Assembly (NCBI GenBank): GCA_035642415.1
Contig: DASQSI010000227.1
Location: forward strand, 1-9,250
Reading direction: 5' to 3'
Length of the DNA: 9,250 nucleotides
Source: Rubrobacter_F sp035642415
GTDB taxonomy: Bacteria > Actinomycetota > Rubrobacteria > Rubrobacterales > Rubrobacteraceae
Shown here: piece after piece, positions 1-6,600 of the stretch
Layout: each line of letters opens with the position of its first letter
Numbering within the stretch: position 1 is the stretch's first letter
Program-made: the position numbers and the translations under genes
The notes under the pieces: generated by a model
Database searches by the model: none
What the model was told of the DNA's origin: nothing
The model's input: only the letters and a program-made list of their open reading frames with translations

Positions 1-1
1 C

Positions 2-685
2 CTCGTGGTGAGCATCGCCAAAAGGTATCAAGGCCAGGGTCTACCACTTGAGGACCTGATCCAAGAGGGCAATATAGGCTTGATAAAGGCGGTCGAGAGG
101 TTCGATCCCGACCTTGGTTACAAGTTTTCGACCTACACCACGTGGTGGATACGTCAAGCTGTAGGGCGAGCCGTCGCGAATAAAGGCCGCACGGTGCGGG
201 TGCCGGCCTACGTGCACGAGAAGATGAGTAAGGTCGGCAAGGCCTGCAGCGAACTATATGCCGAGCTGAGCCGCGAGCCGAGCGCCTTAGAGATCGCCCA
301 ACGTTTGGGGTGGGGCGTGGGGGAGGTGCGCTTCGTGATGAGTGCTATGCCGGATGTTGGCAGCCTGGACCTACCGGCCGGCCCAGAGGAGACGTCTAGG
401 ATCGGGGACTTCGTCGAGGATGAGGACACCTCGGACACGTTGGGTGAGGTCGTACAAGCGCTGGAGAAGGTACACCTCAAAGGAGCGACCGAGCGCTTGC
501 CGGAGCAAGAGAGATACGTTTTGATTAGGTGCTACGGCCTTGATGGCCGCAACCCAGCCACCCTCGCCGGGCTCTCGAGGGAGTTGGGCTTGTCCAGGGA
601 ACGGGTCCGCAGGCTGCTGTGCGAAACGGAGCACACCCTTAGGAAAACAACCAGGGCAGAACCCTTTGAGGTTTTGGCGAGTTAA
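2..685 (+). CDS. RNA polymerase sigma factor, RpoD/SigA family (5' end outside window)
   Basis: This is a sigma-70 family factor that directs RNA polymerase core to promoters. The reading frame is open to the first base and starts inside the conserved LVVSIAKRY segment of region 2, so region 1 and the true start lie upstream. Counting from the GTG at 5, region 2 runs to about residue 70 and includes the promoter-melting and -10 recognition segment (YKFSTYTTWWIRQAVGRAV, about 39-57) followed by RTVRVPAYV. Region 3 covers about 72-150. Region 4 covers about 152-215, with a helix-turn-helix at about 187-205 (TLAGLSRELGLSRERVRRL). Region 2 is close to primary sigma factors. Region 4 is looser: the usual RERIRQIE recognition-helix stretch reads RERVRRLL, and the usual alanine-rich ALRKLR end reads HTLRK. 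This suggests a group 2 (non-essential, primary-like) paralogue rather than the housekeeping factor; that last point is inference. Confidence 0.92.
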   Translation, partial: LVVSIAKRYQGQGLPLEDLIQEGNIGLIKAVERFDPDLGYKFSTYTTWWIRQAVGRAVANKGRTVRVPAYVHEKMSKVGKACSELYAELSREPSALEIAQRLGWGVGEVRFVMSAMPDVGSLDLPAGPEETSRIGDFVEDEDTSDTLGEVVQALEKVHLKGATERLPEQERYVLIRCYGLDGRNPATLAGLSRELGLSRERVRRLLCETEHTLRKTTRAEPFEVLAS

Positions 686-725
686 GACCGCTTAACACGA
701 GCTGTACAGCAAGCTAAGGACGGTC
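686..725 (+). terminator. Stem-loop directly after the sigma factor stop codon
   Basis: A three-step hairpin begins at the base after TAA. GACCG (686-690) pairs with CGGTC (721-725), CTTA (691-694) with TAAG (715-718), and GCTG with CAGC around the exact 10-base palindrome GCTGTACAGC (701-710). No T-tract follows, so it is not a textbook intrinsic terminator. It could instead be an RNA-stabilising 3' structure or a protein-binding palindrome. Confidence 0.4.
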
Positions 726-794
726 TGCGATCCCTTAATGGCAACCAGAAAGAATGAGGGCACTTACGCGGGAGTAGAGAAAGAAGGTCCTTCG

Positions 795-1316
795 ATGAGT
801 AGCAAGAAGGTTGGCGGCGATAGGAGCCTCCAGTGGGAGGCGATGGCTTCAGGGTGGGCGATGGCTGTTCTGGTAGCAACCCTGATCGACCCAGCCTTGA
901 GGTTCCTCTACGGGTTCTTCGTCGGGCTTCCGACGGAACGCGGGGACCTAGATGCCACGGTGGTGGTCATCTCGGTAGTTTCAGGTTTTCTCTCGTACCT
1001 TGTTGGGGGCTACATAGCCGCCAGGATGGCCCGTCGCTCGGGCGGAACGCACGGTGCGCTGACGGCGGTCTTCGGCCTGATCATAGGGATAATACTGATG
1101 GTAATCCTAGGCCTTTTTAGCCTCGTCTTCACGGAGGACTTTCCCGTACCACCCAGGGGCTTCGGACTCGCCGATGTCGTGCCGCCCGCGAGCTTCGGAT
1201 TCTCCGGCGCTGCGCTGACCGCCGGTTCGGTCTTGTTCCTGGTCAACCTGTTTGGCGGCTTCGTCGGTGGAAAGCTGGGTGAGCCTTCCTATCCAGATGC
1301 AAAGCGCCTCGGGTAG
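795..1316 (+). CDS. Four-helix integral membrane protein of unknown function
   Basis: I do not recognise a specific family with confidence; it resembles small four-helix proteins of the TIGR04086/YrzE kind only in general plan. Four hydrophobic segments are visible, counted from ATG 795: about 20-42 (GWAMAVLVATLIDPALRFLY), 54-76 (TVVVISVVSGFLSYLVGGYI), 85-111 (GALTAVFGLIIGIILMVILG) and 134-160 (SGAALTAGSVLFLVNLFGGF). The second and fourth are glycine-rich, and an arginine cluster (AARMARRSGG) follows helix 2. An in-frame ATG exists at 738, but 795 is preferred because AGAAGG lies 7 bases upstream, while 738 has no ribosome site and its extra 19 residues are polar and unremarkable. The gene lies 109 bases after the sigma gene on the same strand, with the stem-loop between them, so co-transcription is uncertain. 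Confidence 0.75.
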   Translation: MSSKKVGGDRSLQWEAMASGWAMAVLVATLIDPALRFLYGFFVGLPTERGDLDATVVVISVVSGFLSYLVGGYIAARMARRSGGTHGALTAVFGLIIGIILMVILGLFSLVFTEDFPVPPRGFGLADVVPPASFGFSGAALTAGSVLFLVNLFGGFVGGKLGEPSYPDAKRLG

Positions 1317-1582
1317 AGGATCCTGGGTTCTGCTAATTAACCAAGCCTTTACAAAAGACTTACCGATACTCACAAAACCCTTGCATGAGTTAGGTACAAC
1401 TAAGAACAACGGCAGAGCGTAAAGGAACTGCTCCAGAAGGTCGAGCGTCCTTCCAAAGAGCCGAGGCGAGCTCGACGTCCCGCGCAGTGTCCTAGACCGA
1501 AGAGAAAGCCTTAGCTGCTCAGGCGGGCACGAGAGCCGACTCCGAAGTTTCGCAACCGGCTGAGGAGGGCGGGTAAAGTCAT
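1317..1582. other. 266-base gap upstream of the lipoprotein/transporter operon
   Basis: No convincing gene is present. The stretch must hold the promoter of the operon starting at 1583, but I could not find a -35/-10 pair with good match and spacing. GTCGAGC (1440-1446) and GCTCGAC (about 1470-1476) form a 7-base inverted repeat. Around 1405-1560 the plus-strand frames look faintly protein-like (lysine/arginine/alanine-rich) but are broken by stops, so a decayed coding remnant is possible and unproven. Confidence 0.4.
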
Positions 1583-1990
1583 ATGGAGGTGTTGGGAACG
1601 AAGTGGTTCTTGGTCTTTCTGCTCGCCATCTCACTCATCACCGCAGGCTGTAGCAGCTACGCATCCCAGTCCGAGAAGAACCTGAGTGAGGCAAGCTCCG
1701 ACATAGCGGGGACTACGTACGTGTTGGAGCAGTTCGGGAACGATGAGGTTAGCGGACCGTATACCCGCTCGAGCCTGCAGGAGTATGCAAAATCTATGCA
1801 GAAGACCGAAACAACCCTTCAAACCCTTCAACCCCCACCCGGAGACGAGAAACAGCACGAGCAGGCGGTCGAGGCCCTAGCCCAGGCGCAGCGTTTGGTG
1901 CAGAAGGCAGGACAAGAAGGCGTCTCTCGGCAAGAGGCACCTGAACTTGCCCGGCGTTTGAGGGGATTCGGAGAGGAGCTAAAGGCGTGA
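1583..1990 (+). CDS. Small helical lipoprotein, first gene of the Nramp-like/PRC operon
   Basis: This 135-residue protein begins with a lipoprotein signal peptide: a short start with Lys7, a hydrophobic run at about 8-20, and the lipobox T-A-G-C with the lipid-modified cysteine at position 23. It should therefore be exported and anchored to the outer face of the membrane. The mature part is polar and predicted mostly helical, with heptad-like stretches (for example EQAVEALAQAQRLVQKAG, about 92-109) and a proline break (PPPGD, about 84-88). There are no cysteines after Cys23 and no histidine cluster, so no obvious metal site. The TGA overlaps the next gene's GTG in GTGA (1987-1990), which implies translational coupling to the transporter. 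A purine-rich stretch (GAGGAGGGCGGG) sits somewhat far upstream of the ATG. I know no named family for it; a role as accessory subunit or sensor of the transporter is inference from position only. Confidence 0.75.
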   Translation: MEVLGTKWFLVFLLAISLITAGCSSYASQSEKNLSEASSDIAGTTYVLEQFGNDEVSGPYTRSSLQEYAKSMQKTETTLQTLQPPPGDEKQHEQAVEALAQAQRLVQKAGQEGVSRQEAPELARRLRGFGEELKA

Positions 1991-3213
1991 AGAGGTATCT
2001 AAGCGTGGCGCTCGGAATCCTGACGGCAATCGGGGGCTACGTGGACGTGGGGGCGATAGTCACGGCGGGACAGGCGGGATCTAAGTTCGGGTTTGGGCTA
2101 ATCTGGGCCATGGTCCTGGGGACGATCTGCATCATCTTCCTGGTCGAGATGGTGGGGCGCATGGGAGCGATGTCGGATAAGGCTTATGCGGATATTCTCC
2201 GGGAGAAGTTCGGGATCAAGTTCGCCCTGCTGCCCCTGGCTTCGGAGCTCATAGCGAATTTTCTGCTGTTAGCCGCGGAGATCGGTGGCGCGGCATTTGC
2301 TTTCTACCTCATAACGGGCATCTCTTTCCAACTCTGGACGGTGGTGGTAGCGCTTGCGCTGTGGTTTTTGCTGTGGCGGGGGAGCTTTAGCATCATCGAG
2401 AACGGGACGAGCATCCTGGGCCTCGTAGCGCTTTGCTTCCTGGTTGCGGCGTTTAAGCTCGGAACCCCGTGGGGCAACGCCGCCGAGGAGGTCGTGCTCC
2501 CCAGCATCAGCGGAAGCGGTAGCCCTGTAGAGTACTTTAATATCGCCGCGAGCATCCTCGGGGCCATCATCTCGCCCTACCTCTTGTTCTTCTACTCCTC
2601 GGGCAGTCAGGAGGAGGGCTGGACGCGAAAGATGATCCGCTCTAATAGGGTGATAGCCGTAGTGGGGATGGGGTTCGGATCCATCGCGGCCATCTCGATC
2701 ATCCTGGTAAGCGCGGTGGCCCTCCAGCCTCTCGGTATTCAGACAGAGCAGCTCCAGACGGTGGGCTTGGGGCTGGTCAAGGCGTTCGGGATCTGGGGGG
2801 TGTACCTGTTTGCCGCCACGCTCTTTATCACCTGTTTCGGGGCGGCCACGGAGATAGCCCTGGCGCTCTCGTACGAGGTAACGCAGGTCATGGGCTGGAG
2901 GTACGGGGAAGATAGAAAGCCCAAGAACGCCGCCATCTTCAACCTCATCTTCCCCCTCTACATCGTCGGGAGCACGCTCTTGATGGGGCTATCGGGGATA
3001 AACCCGGTCCAGCTGACGGTTTACGCCACGATCTTCACCGCTCTCGTCTTGCCAATAGTGGTGATACCCTTCCTCGCCGTCATGAACGATCGGATGTACC
3101 TGAGGGACCAGACGAACCACTGGCTTGCTAACACCGCCGTACTGTTCATCATCGTGCTAGCGTTCATCATAAGCATCACTTCCGTCCCGCTCACGATAAT
3201 TACCGGAGGCTAA
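1987..3213 (+). CDS. Nramp-like (SLC11-related) divalent metal ion transporter with altered metal motifs
   Basis: This 408-residue protein has about 11 transmembrane helices and the Nramp fold signature. Helix 1 carries GGYVDVGAIVTAGQAGSKFG (about 16-35), matching the region of classical Nramp proteins that contains DPGN and the following QAGS-FG. Helix 6 carries ISPYLLFFYSSG (about 195-206), matching the region that contains MPHN. Classical members import Mn2+ or Fe2+ with protons. Here the metal-site motifs read D20-V-G-A23 and S196-P-Y-L199: the aspartate and one proline are kept, while the asparagine, methionine and histidine are not. That places it in a divergent branch with uncertain substrate; Mg2+-transporting Nramp relatives are one possibility. 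It starts with GTG inside the previous gene's stop, with GGAG about 10 bases upstream, and is followed after 4 bases by a PRC-barrel gene. Family assignment is firm; the transported ion is inference. Confidence 0.85.
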   Translation: MKRYLSVALGILTAIGGYVDVGAIVTAGQAGSKFGFGLIWAMVLGTICIIFLVEMVGRMGAMSDKAYADILREKFGIKFALLPLASELIANFLLLAAEIGGAAFAFYLITGISFQLWTVVVALALWFLLWRGSFSIIENGTSILGLVALCFLVAAFKLGTPWGNAAEEVVLPSISGSGSPVEYFNIAASILGAIISPYLLFFYSSGSQEEGWTRKMIRSNRVIAVVGMGFGSIAAISIILVSAVALQPLGIQTEQLQTVGLGLVKAFGIWGVYLFAATLFITCFGAATEIALALSYEVTQVMGWRYGEDRKPKNAAIFNLIFPLYIVGSTLLMGLSGINPVQLTVYATIFTALVLPIVVIPFLAVMNDRMYLRDQTNHWLANTAVLFIIVLAFIISITSVPLTIITGG

Positions 3214-3217
3214 AGCC

Positions 3218-3574
3218 ATGAAGAGAAAGCTACTGCTGATGCGCGACATCGTGGACAACCAACTGTTGGACTCCGAGGGCGAGCGCGTTACGAAGGTAGC
3301 CGGGGTCGAAGTAGAGCTTCGAGAGGATGCCCGGCCCATGGTGCGAGCCCTTCTCGTCGGTCCCGAACCCCTGGCGCGTCGGATAGGGCCGCGGGTAGGG
3401 CGACTGGTGCAGCGGATCACAGGTGGCAAGAGGGAGGTACGCATCCCCTGGGAACAGGTGAAGAACGTCGGTGCCGACGTCGAGCTTAACGTCCCGGCCT
3501 CTTCCACCGGTGCCATGCACGCCGAGGACTGGGTCAGAGAGAAGATCATCGACAGAATCCCGGGGTCGGGATGA
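3218..3574 (+). CDS. PRC-barrel-like protein, first of a tandem pair
   Basis: This soluble 118-residue protein has no signal peptide or membrane segment. Residues about 8-95 resemble a PRC-barrel domain: an opening strand and turn (RDIVDNQLLDSEGERVTKV), a strand rich in V and E, ALLVGPEPLARRIG (about 44-57), and a closing IPWEQVKNVGADVELNV (about 76-92). The fold is known from photosynthetic reaction centre H subunits and ribosome maturation factor RimM, and serves mainly as a small binding module. ATG 3218 is supported by GGAGG 8 bases upstream. It follows the transporter by 4 bases and overlaps the next gene by 4 (ATGA). From memory, PRC-like segments occur in actinobacterial proteins with MgtE_N or CBS domains encoded beside Nramp-like transporters; here no CBS or MgtE_N part is present. 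A cytoplasmic regulatory role for the transporter is inference. Confidence 0.72.
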   Translation: MKRKLLLMRDIVDNQLLDSEGERVTKVAGVEVELREDARPMVRALLVGPEPLARRIGPRVGRLVQRITGGKREVRIPWEQVKNVGADVELNVPASSTGAMHAEDWVREKIIDRIPGSG

Positions 3575-3894
3575 GCGAACGGTTCCAGCTCGACCTGCTC
3601 GTCGGCCGGCAGGTGTACGACTCCGAAGGGCGCAAGCTCGACCGGGTGGACGAGGTCCGGCTGGTCCAAGAGGACGATCACTACGTGGTCGAGGGTTTGC
3701 TCCTCGGGGTGAATGGCCTGGCCGACCGCCTCGGGGTGGCCCATTCTCTGGAGCGTATCGAGAGGCGGCTGAACCTCGACGACTGGCGCATAGACGACCA
3801 CATCATTTATTGGGAACAGATAGATTCTATCGAGGAGAAAAGCATCAGGTTGAAGGTACGCCGCGAGGAAATTCAGACCGTTCAGCTAGAATAG
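3571..3894 (+). CDS. PRC-barrel-like protein, second of a tandem pair
   Basis: This soluble, acidic 107-residue protein has the same layout as its upstream neighbour: LLVGRQVYDSEGRKLDRVDE (about 9-28), VVEGLLLGVNGLADRLG (about 39-55) and a closing IIYWEQIDSIEEKSIRLKV (about 78-96). The shared positions (DSEG, the LLLG/LLVG stretch followed by LA-R-G, and W-E-Q) indicate that the two genes arose by duplication or by splitting of a two-domain protein. The start ATG overlaps the preceding stop in ATGA (3571-3574), so the two are probably made in equal amounts and may pair as a heterodimer. The gene ends the operon; a hairpin begins at its stop codon. No catalytic residues are expected for this fold. 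Confidence 0.72.
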   Translation: MSERFQLDLLVGRQVYDSEGRKLDRVDEVRLVQEDDHYVVEGLLLGVNGLADRLGVAHSLERIERRLNLDDWRIDDHIIYWEQIDSIEEKSIRLKVRREEIQTVQLE

Positions 3895-3940
3895 CCAGGC
3901 GTAACCTCCACCTGAGCTAACAGTTTTACGCTCTCGGCTA
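3892..3940. terminator. Possible bidirectional terminator between convergent genes
   Basis: Nested complementary segments lie between the PRC operon and the convergent GH31 gene. TAGCC (3892-3896, including the stop) pairs with GGCTA (3936-3940), and GCGTAA (3899-3904) pairs with TTACGC (3926-3931). The loop is about 21 bases and no clear T-run follows on either strand. The position is right for a shared terminator, but the structure is weak. Confidence 0.3.
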
Positions 3941-3971
3941 AAAGCGCGTTTCAAAAAATCCCCTGCGCAAA

Positions 3972-6302
3972 TCATCCAAACATACTGACCCTCCACGCAA
4001 CTTTGCCTTCGAGAGGATCGTCCGTTAACGCATGGCCGTGTTGGCCACGCTCCAACCGTAGATGGTGTACTGTATCGCTCTCAGGGAAGTAAACGTAACC
4101 TTCGGTAGTAGGTGTCTTTGCACCAAAGACTACCAGTTCGATCTCTTGCCAGTCCATCTCAGCGGTGCTCTGTGCGAGATGAGCGTGCGGGATCGCTGCG
4201 CCCTCTTTGACCAATAGCACTATGGGGATTTCTCCGGCAGTGATGTGGTGCCATGCGGTGCCTTTATAGGTTTTGCCGCTCTGGTAGTCGACCCACTGCC
4301 CCGGCGGCAGGTAAACGTTGCGGCTCGGAACGTCTTCCATCAACGGGGCGACCAAAATGTCTCTGCCGAACATGTACTCGTCCTCGATCAACCAGGAAGT
4401 TGGGTCCTCCGGATACTCGAAGAACAGCGTGCGGAGCATCGGATAGCCCTCTTCGGAGCACAGCTTGGCCTGGGTATAGACGTAAGGCATCAGCCGGTAC
4501 TTAAGCTCAACCGTCCTGCGAAACTCGTCGGTGAACTCCTCGTCATACTCCCAGGGCTCCTTAGGAGGCGCGCCGTTGCAGCAGCTGTGCGAACTCAACA
4601 TGCCGAAAGCCAACCACCGACGATATAGCTCCTTCGGGCACTGGTAAGGGAAGCCGCCGATGAAATGACCCCAGAAAGAGAAGCCGCACAGGCCCAGCGA
4701 CAACCCACCCCGCAGAGTGCTGGCCATCGCACCATCGGTGTTCTCCGCGTCGCCACCCCAGTGCACAGGGTAACGCTGGCTGCCCGCCCAGGCACTGCGA
4801 GCCCACATGATGCGCTCTCCGGTGACCTCTTCGGTTATCTCGGCGATAGCCTTGTTGTAACGCAACGGGTAGAGGTTGTGCTCCCGGAAACCGCTCTTCC
4901 TCTTGGCATATATGCCCGAAAGGGAGGCTGCTTCGCCGAAGTCTGCCACAAAGAACCCCACCCCCATCTCGAGCAACCTCGCCAGCTTATCTTGGTACCA
5001 CTCTACGGCCCTTGGATCGCTCATATCGATAATGGCATCGTCCGCCGGCGGGTCGCCTGTAGCAGTCAGCACGACGTAACCCTCCTGAATGGCCGGCCAG
5101 TGCAGTGGGTTTTTGGGGTTGAGGTAGGGCAGCTGCCACAGGCTGAGGCGGAAGCCCTGCTCCTTGAGGTCAGAGATCATCTTGGCGGGATCCGGAAACC
5201 TAGACTCAGAGAACTTGAAGTCGCAGCGGTGTGGCACCTCGAACCAGCCAACGTCCAGATGAACCACATCGGAAGGAATGCGGTGGTCGCGCAGCTCCTT
5301 TGCGACGTCTCGAACTTCGTCTTCAGAGTAATAGCTCTCGCGACCCATCCACAGCCCGAACGACCACAGCGGCGGCATCGCGCTGCGCCCCGTGAGCGCA
5401 GTGTACTCGGAGAGTATCTCCTTAGGGCTGCCAAAGAAGAAGAATAGGTCCAGATAATCGTCGCCCAGGTAGAGCACGTTAGCCTCGTTGTAGGAGGCGC
5501 CGAGGTCGAAGGTTAAGGGAGCGGTGGTGTGCACGAACACGCCGTAGCCGCGGCTGCTCACGAAGAACGGAACCGGTTTGTACATGTCGGGGGTTTGTGC
5601 GCTGTAAGCATCGTATGTCCACAAGATGAGCTTCTGACCCCGCTTATCGAGACGCGTAAAGGATTCCCCGCACCCGAAGAGCTTCTCGTCGGGAGAGAGC
5701 AAGAAGCTGGCCGCGATATGCCGACGCAGGCTGGAGGCGGTGCGCACGAACGAGAAAGGGGTGGGTTTCGTGTTGACGACGCTCCACGCATCGGACAGGT
5801 GCCGGGTGCTGGTCAGCAGCTTACCCGAAGCGTCCCGAAACTCGAAGTGCAATGGATCAGGGGTCACGGTGATAGACCCGAACCGGCTCTTATAGGTCGT
5901 GGTGGATGCTTCGGCGCCATTTATCTCCCAGGAGTCGTCGGTTCTGGGCTCTCCGTCGAGCACGAGCGACGCTTCTTCGCGGAGCGCCGCTATCTGGGTG
6001 GACATCTGGAGACGCACGGCCCTGGGGCTGATAAAAGAAACAGAGAAGGGGAGATCCTGCTCGTCCTCGTACTCCCCCGGCGGGGCATCCTCCCACACCT
6101 TGTAGTCCTCGAGCTGGGGCGTGAGTTGGTGGTACGAAACGCGCTGTTTGAGCGCTTGGCCTTTCCACCTTATCTTCCCGGAGAGGGAACCTCTGTCGAA
6201 CTCCTCGATCTTCGACGCGATAAAAAAGTGGTTCTCCTGTTTGCTCCACTCCTCGCTCATGTCTATCGGCTGGTTTTGAACGATGTTCGCGTAGTGCCTC
6301 AT
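3972..6302 (-). CDS. GH31 family alpha-glycosidase, YicI (alpha-xylosidase)-like
   Basis: This 776-residue cytoplasmic enzyme (no signal peptide) matches E. coli YicI (772) in length and order: an N-terminal beta-sandwich (to about 310, with FGCGESFTRLDKRGQ at 209-223), a catalytic (beta/alpha)8 barrel (about 311-640) and C-terminal beta domains. GH31 enzymes cleave alpha-linked xylose or glucose with retention. The nucleophile is D454 in ADFGE and the acid/base is D518 in PVHWGGD; D350, W389 and R502 match other pocket residues. Departures from YicI: KTDFGE reads VADFGE (Val452), SHDIGGF reads GHFIGGF (Phe547), and SHSRLHG reads SHSCCNG (Cys574, Asn576), so the -1 sugar contacts Lys414 and His540 of YicI are missing. 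The sulfoquinovosidase QDW-type motif is absent. ATG 6302 has TAGGAG about 10 bases upstream. There are no sugar transporter or regulator neighbours. Family is sure; substrate is open. Confidence 0.9.
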   Translation of the reverse strand: MRHYANIVQNQPIDMSEEWSKQENHFFIASKIEEFDRGSLSGKIRWKGQALKQRVSYHQLTPQLEDYKVWEDAPPGEYEDEQDLPFSVSFISPRAVRLQMSTQIAALREEASLVLDGEPRTDDSWEINGAEASTTTYKSRFGSITVTPDPLHFEFRDASGKLLTSTRHLSDAWSVVNTKPTPFSFVRTASSLRRHIAASFLLSPDEKLFGCGESFTRLDKRGQKLILWTYDAYSAQTPDMYKPVPFFVSSRGYGVFVHTTAPLTFDLGASYNEANVLYLGDDYLDLFFFFGSPKEILSEYTALTGRSAMPPLWSFGLWMGRESYYSEDEVRDVAKELRDHRIPSDVVHLDVGWFEVPHRCDFKFSESRFPDPAKMISDLKEQGFRLSLWQLPYLNPKNPLHWPAIQEGYVVLTATGDPPADDAIIDMSDPRAVEWYQDKLARLLEMGVGFFVADFGEAASLSGIYAKRKSGFREHNLYPLRYNKAIAEITEEVTGERIMWARSAWAGSQRYPVHWGGDAENTDGAMASTLRGGLSLGLCGFSFWGHFIGGFPYQCPKELYRRWLAFGMLSSHSCCNGAPPKEPWEYDEEFTDEFRRTVELKYRLMPYVYTQAKLCSEEGYPMLRTLFFEYPEDPTSWLIEDEYMFGRDILVAPLMEDVPSRNVYLPPGQWVDYQSGKTYKGTAWHHITAGEIPIVLLVKEGAAIPHAHLAQSTAEMDWQEIELVVFGAKTPTTEGYVYFPESDTVHHLRLERGQHGHALTDDPLEGKVAWRVSMFG

Positions 6303-6356
6303 CAGAGCTTGTCTCCTAATGCGCTGGCTCGTCTACTCATGGCGGTTACCAATCCT

Positions 6357-6385
6357 CATATCCTTATAATTTAAAGAAAAGCCAA
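6357..6385 (-). promoter_or_regulatory. Tentative promoter for the GH31 gene
   Basis: Read on the minus strand, TTGGCT (6385-6380) and GATATG (6362-6357) are 17 bases apart, 54 bases before the ATG. A better -10 match, TATAAG (6368-6363), lies between them but lacks a correctly spaced -35. This is the only AT-rich patch in the region. Matches are 4/6 and 3/6, so this is a weak call. Confidence 0.2.
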
Positions 6386-6490
6386 CGCCACAGCCAGTAA
6401 GGAGCAGGCACTCAAACGTTACCCGCCTTCCGGGAACCGCAAGGCCTTACCAGCCTTAGAGCTTTCTGCGGTCTCCTGTCGCTCCTCAGG

Positions 6491-6592
6491 TCAAGCTTCG
6501 CGGCTTTTCATACAGCCTTTATTCTTTAGCCGCGACCGCCCACAATGAGGACAATAACCTACTTCTTGGGGCGGAGAGAGTAGACATCCCAT
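6491..6592 (-). CDS. Doubtful 33-codon frame with a CPHCG zinc knuckle
   Basis: On the minus strand, ATG 6592 opens a frame of 33 residues containing YCPHCGRSRLKNKGC (about 13-27). It resembles the zinc ribbon found near the start of some transposases and in small zinc-binding proteins, but only one CxxC pair is present and the second half of a ribbon is missing. A purine-rich stretch sits directly before the ATG with poor spacing. It may be a decayed fragment of a transposase or a chance frame. I see no downstream continuation in another frame that looks like a transposase. Confidence 0.18.
   Translation of the reverse strand: MGCLLSPPQEVGYCPHCGRSRLKNKGCMKSREA
6499..6534. repeat. 7-base inverted repeat, 22-base spacer
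   Basis: CGCGGCT (6499-6505) is matched exactly by AGCCGCG (6528-6534). The spacer is T-rich. It could form a hairpin in RNA from either strand. Function is unknown. Confidence 0.4.
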
Positions 6593-6600
6593 TCCGCCCC
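6568..6600. repeat. 8-base inverted repeat, 17-base spacer
   Basis: GGGGCGGA (6568-6575) is matched exactly by TCCGCCCC (6593-6600). All eight pairs are perfect and GC-rich, so a stable hairpin is likely if transcribed. No T-run follows on the plus strand. It lies far from both flanking starts (266 bases before the GH31 ATG, 209 before 6809). Confidence 0.45.

Noticed and set aside
1107..1634. Long minus-strand open frame of 175 codons
   Set aside because: It lies across the membrane protein gene and the lipoprotein start on the other strand, is rich in R/S/P as expected for antisense of a GC-rich gene, and shows no motif.
3157..3801. Minus-strand open frame of 214 codons opposite the PRC genes
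   Set aside because: The plus strand has a tight operon with ribosome sites and overlaps here; the antisense frame has a low-complexity R/S/T composition.
4665..5447. Plus-strand open frame of 260 codons inside the GH31 gene
   Set aside because: It is antisense to a gene with unmistakable catalytic motifs and its composition is that of a shadow frame.
6365..6370. Perfect TATAAT on the plus strand
   Set aside because: No matching -35 at proper spacing, and the next plus-strand gene starts more than 430 bases away; the surrounding AT-rich patch is better explained as part of the minus-strand GH31 promoter.
5529..6374. Plus-strand open frame of 281 codons opposite the GH31 N-terminus
   Set aside because: Same reason: antisense to conserved GH31 sequence, no recognisable domain and no good ribosome site.
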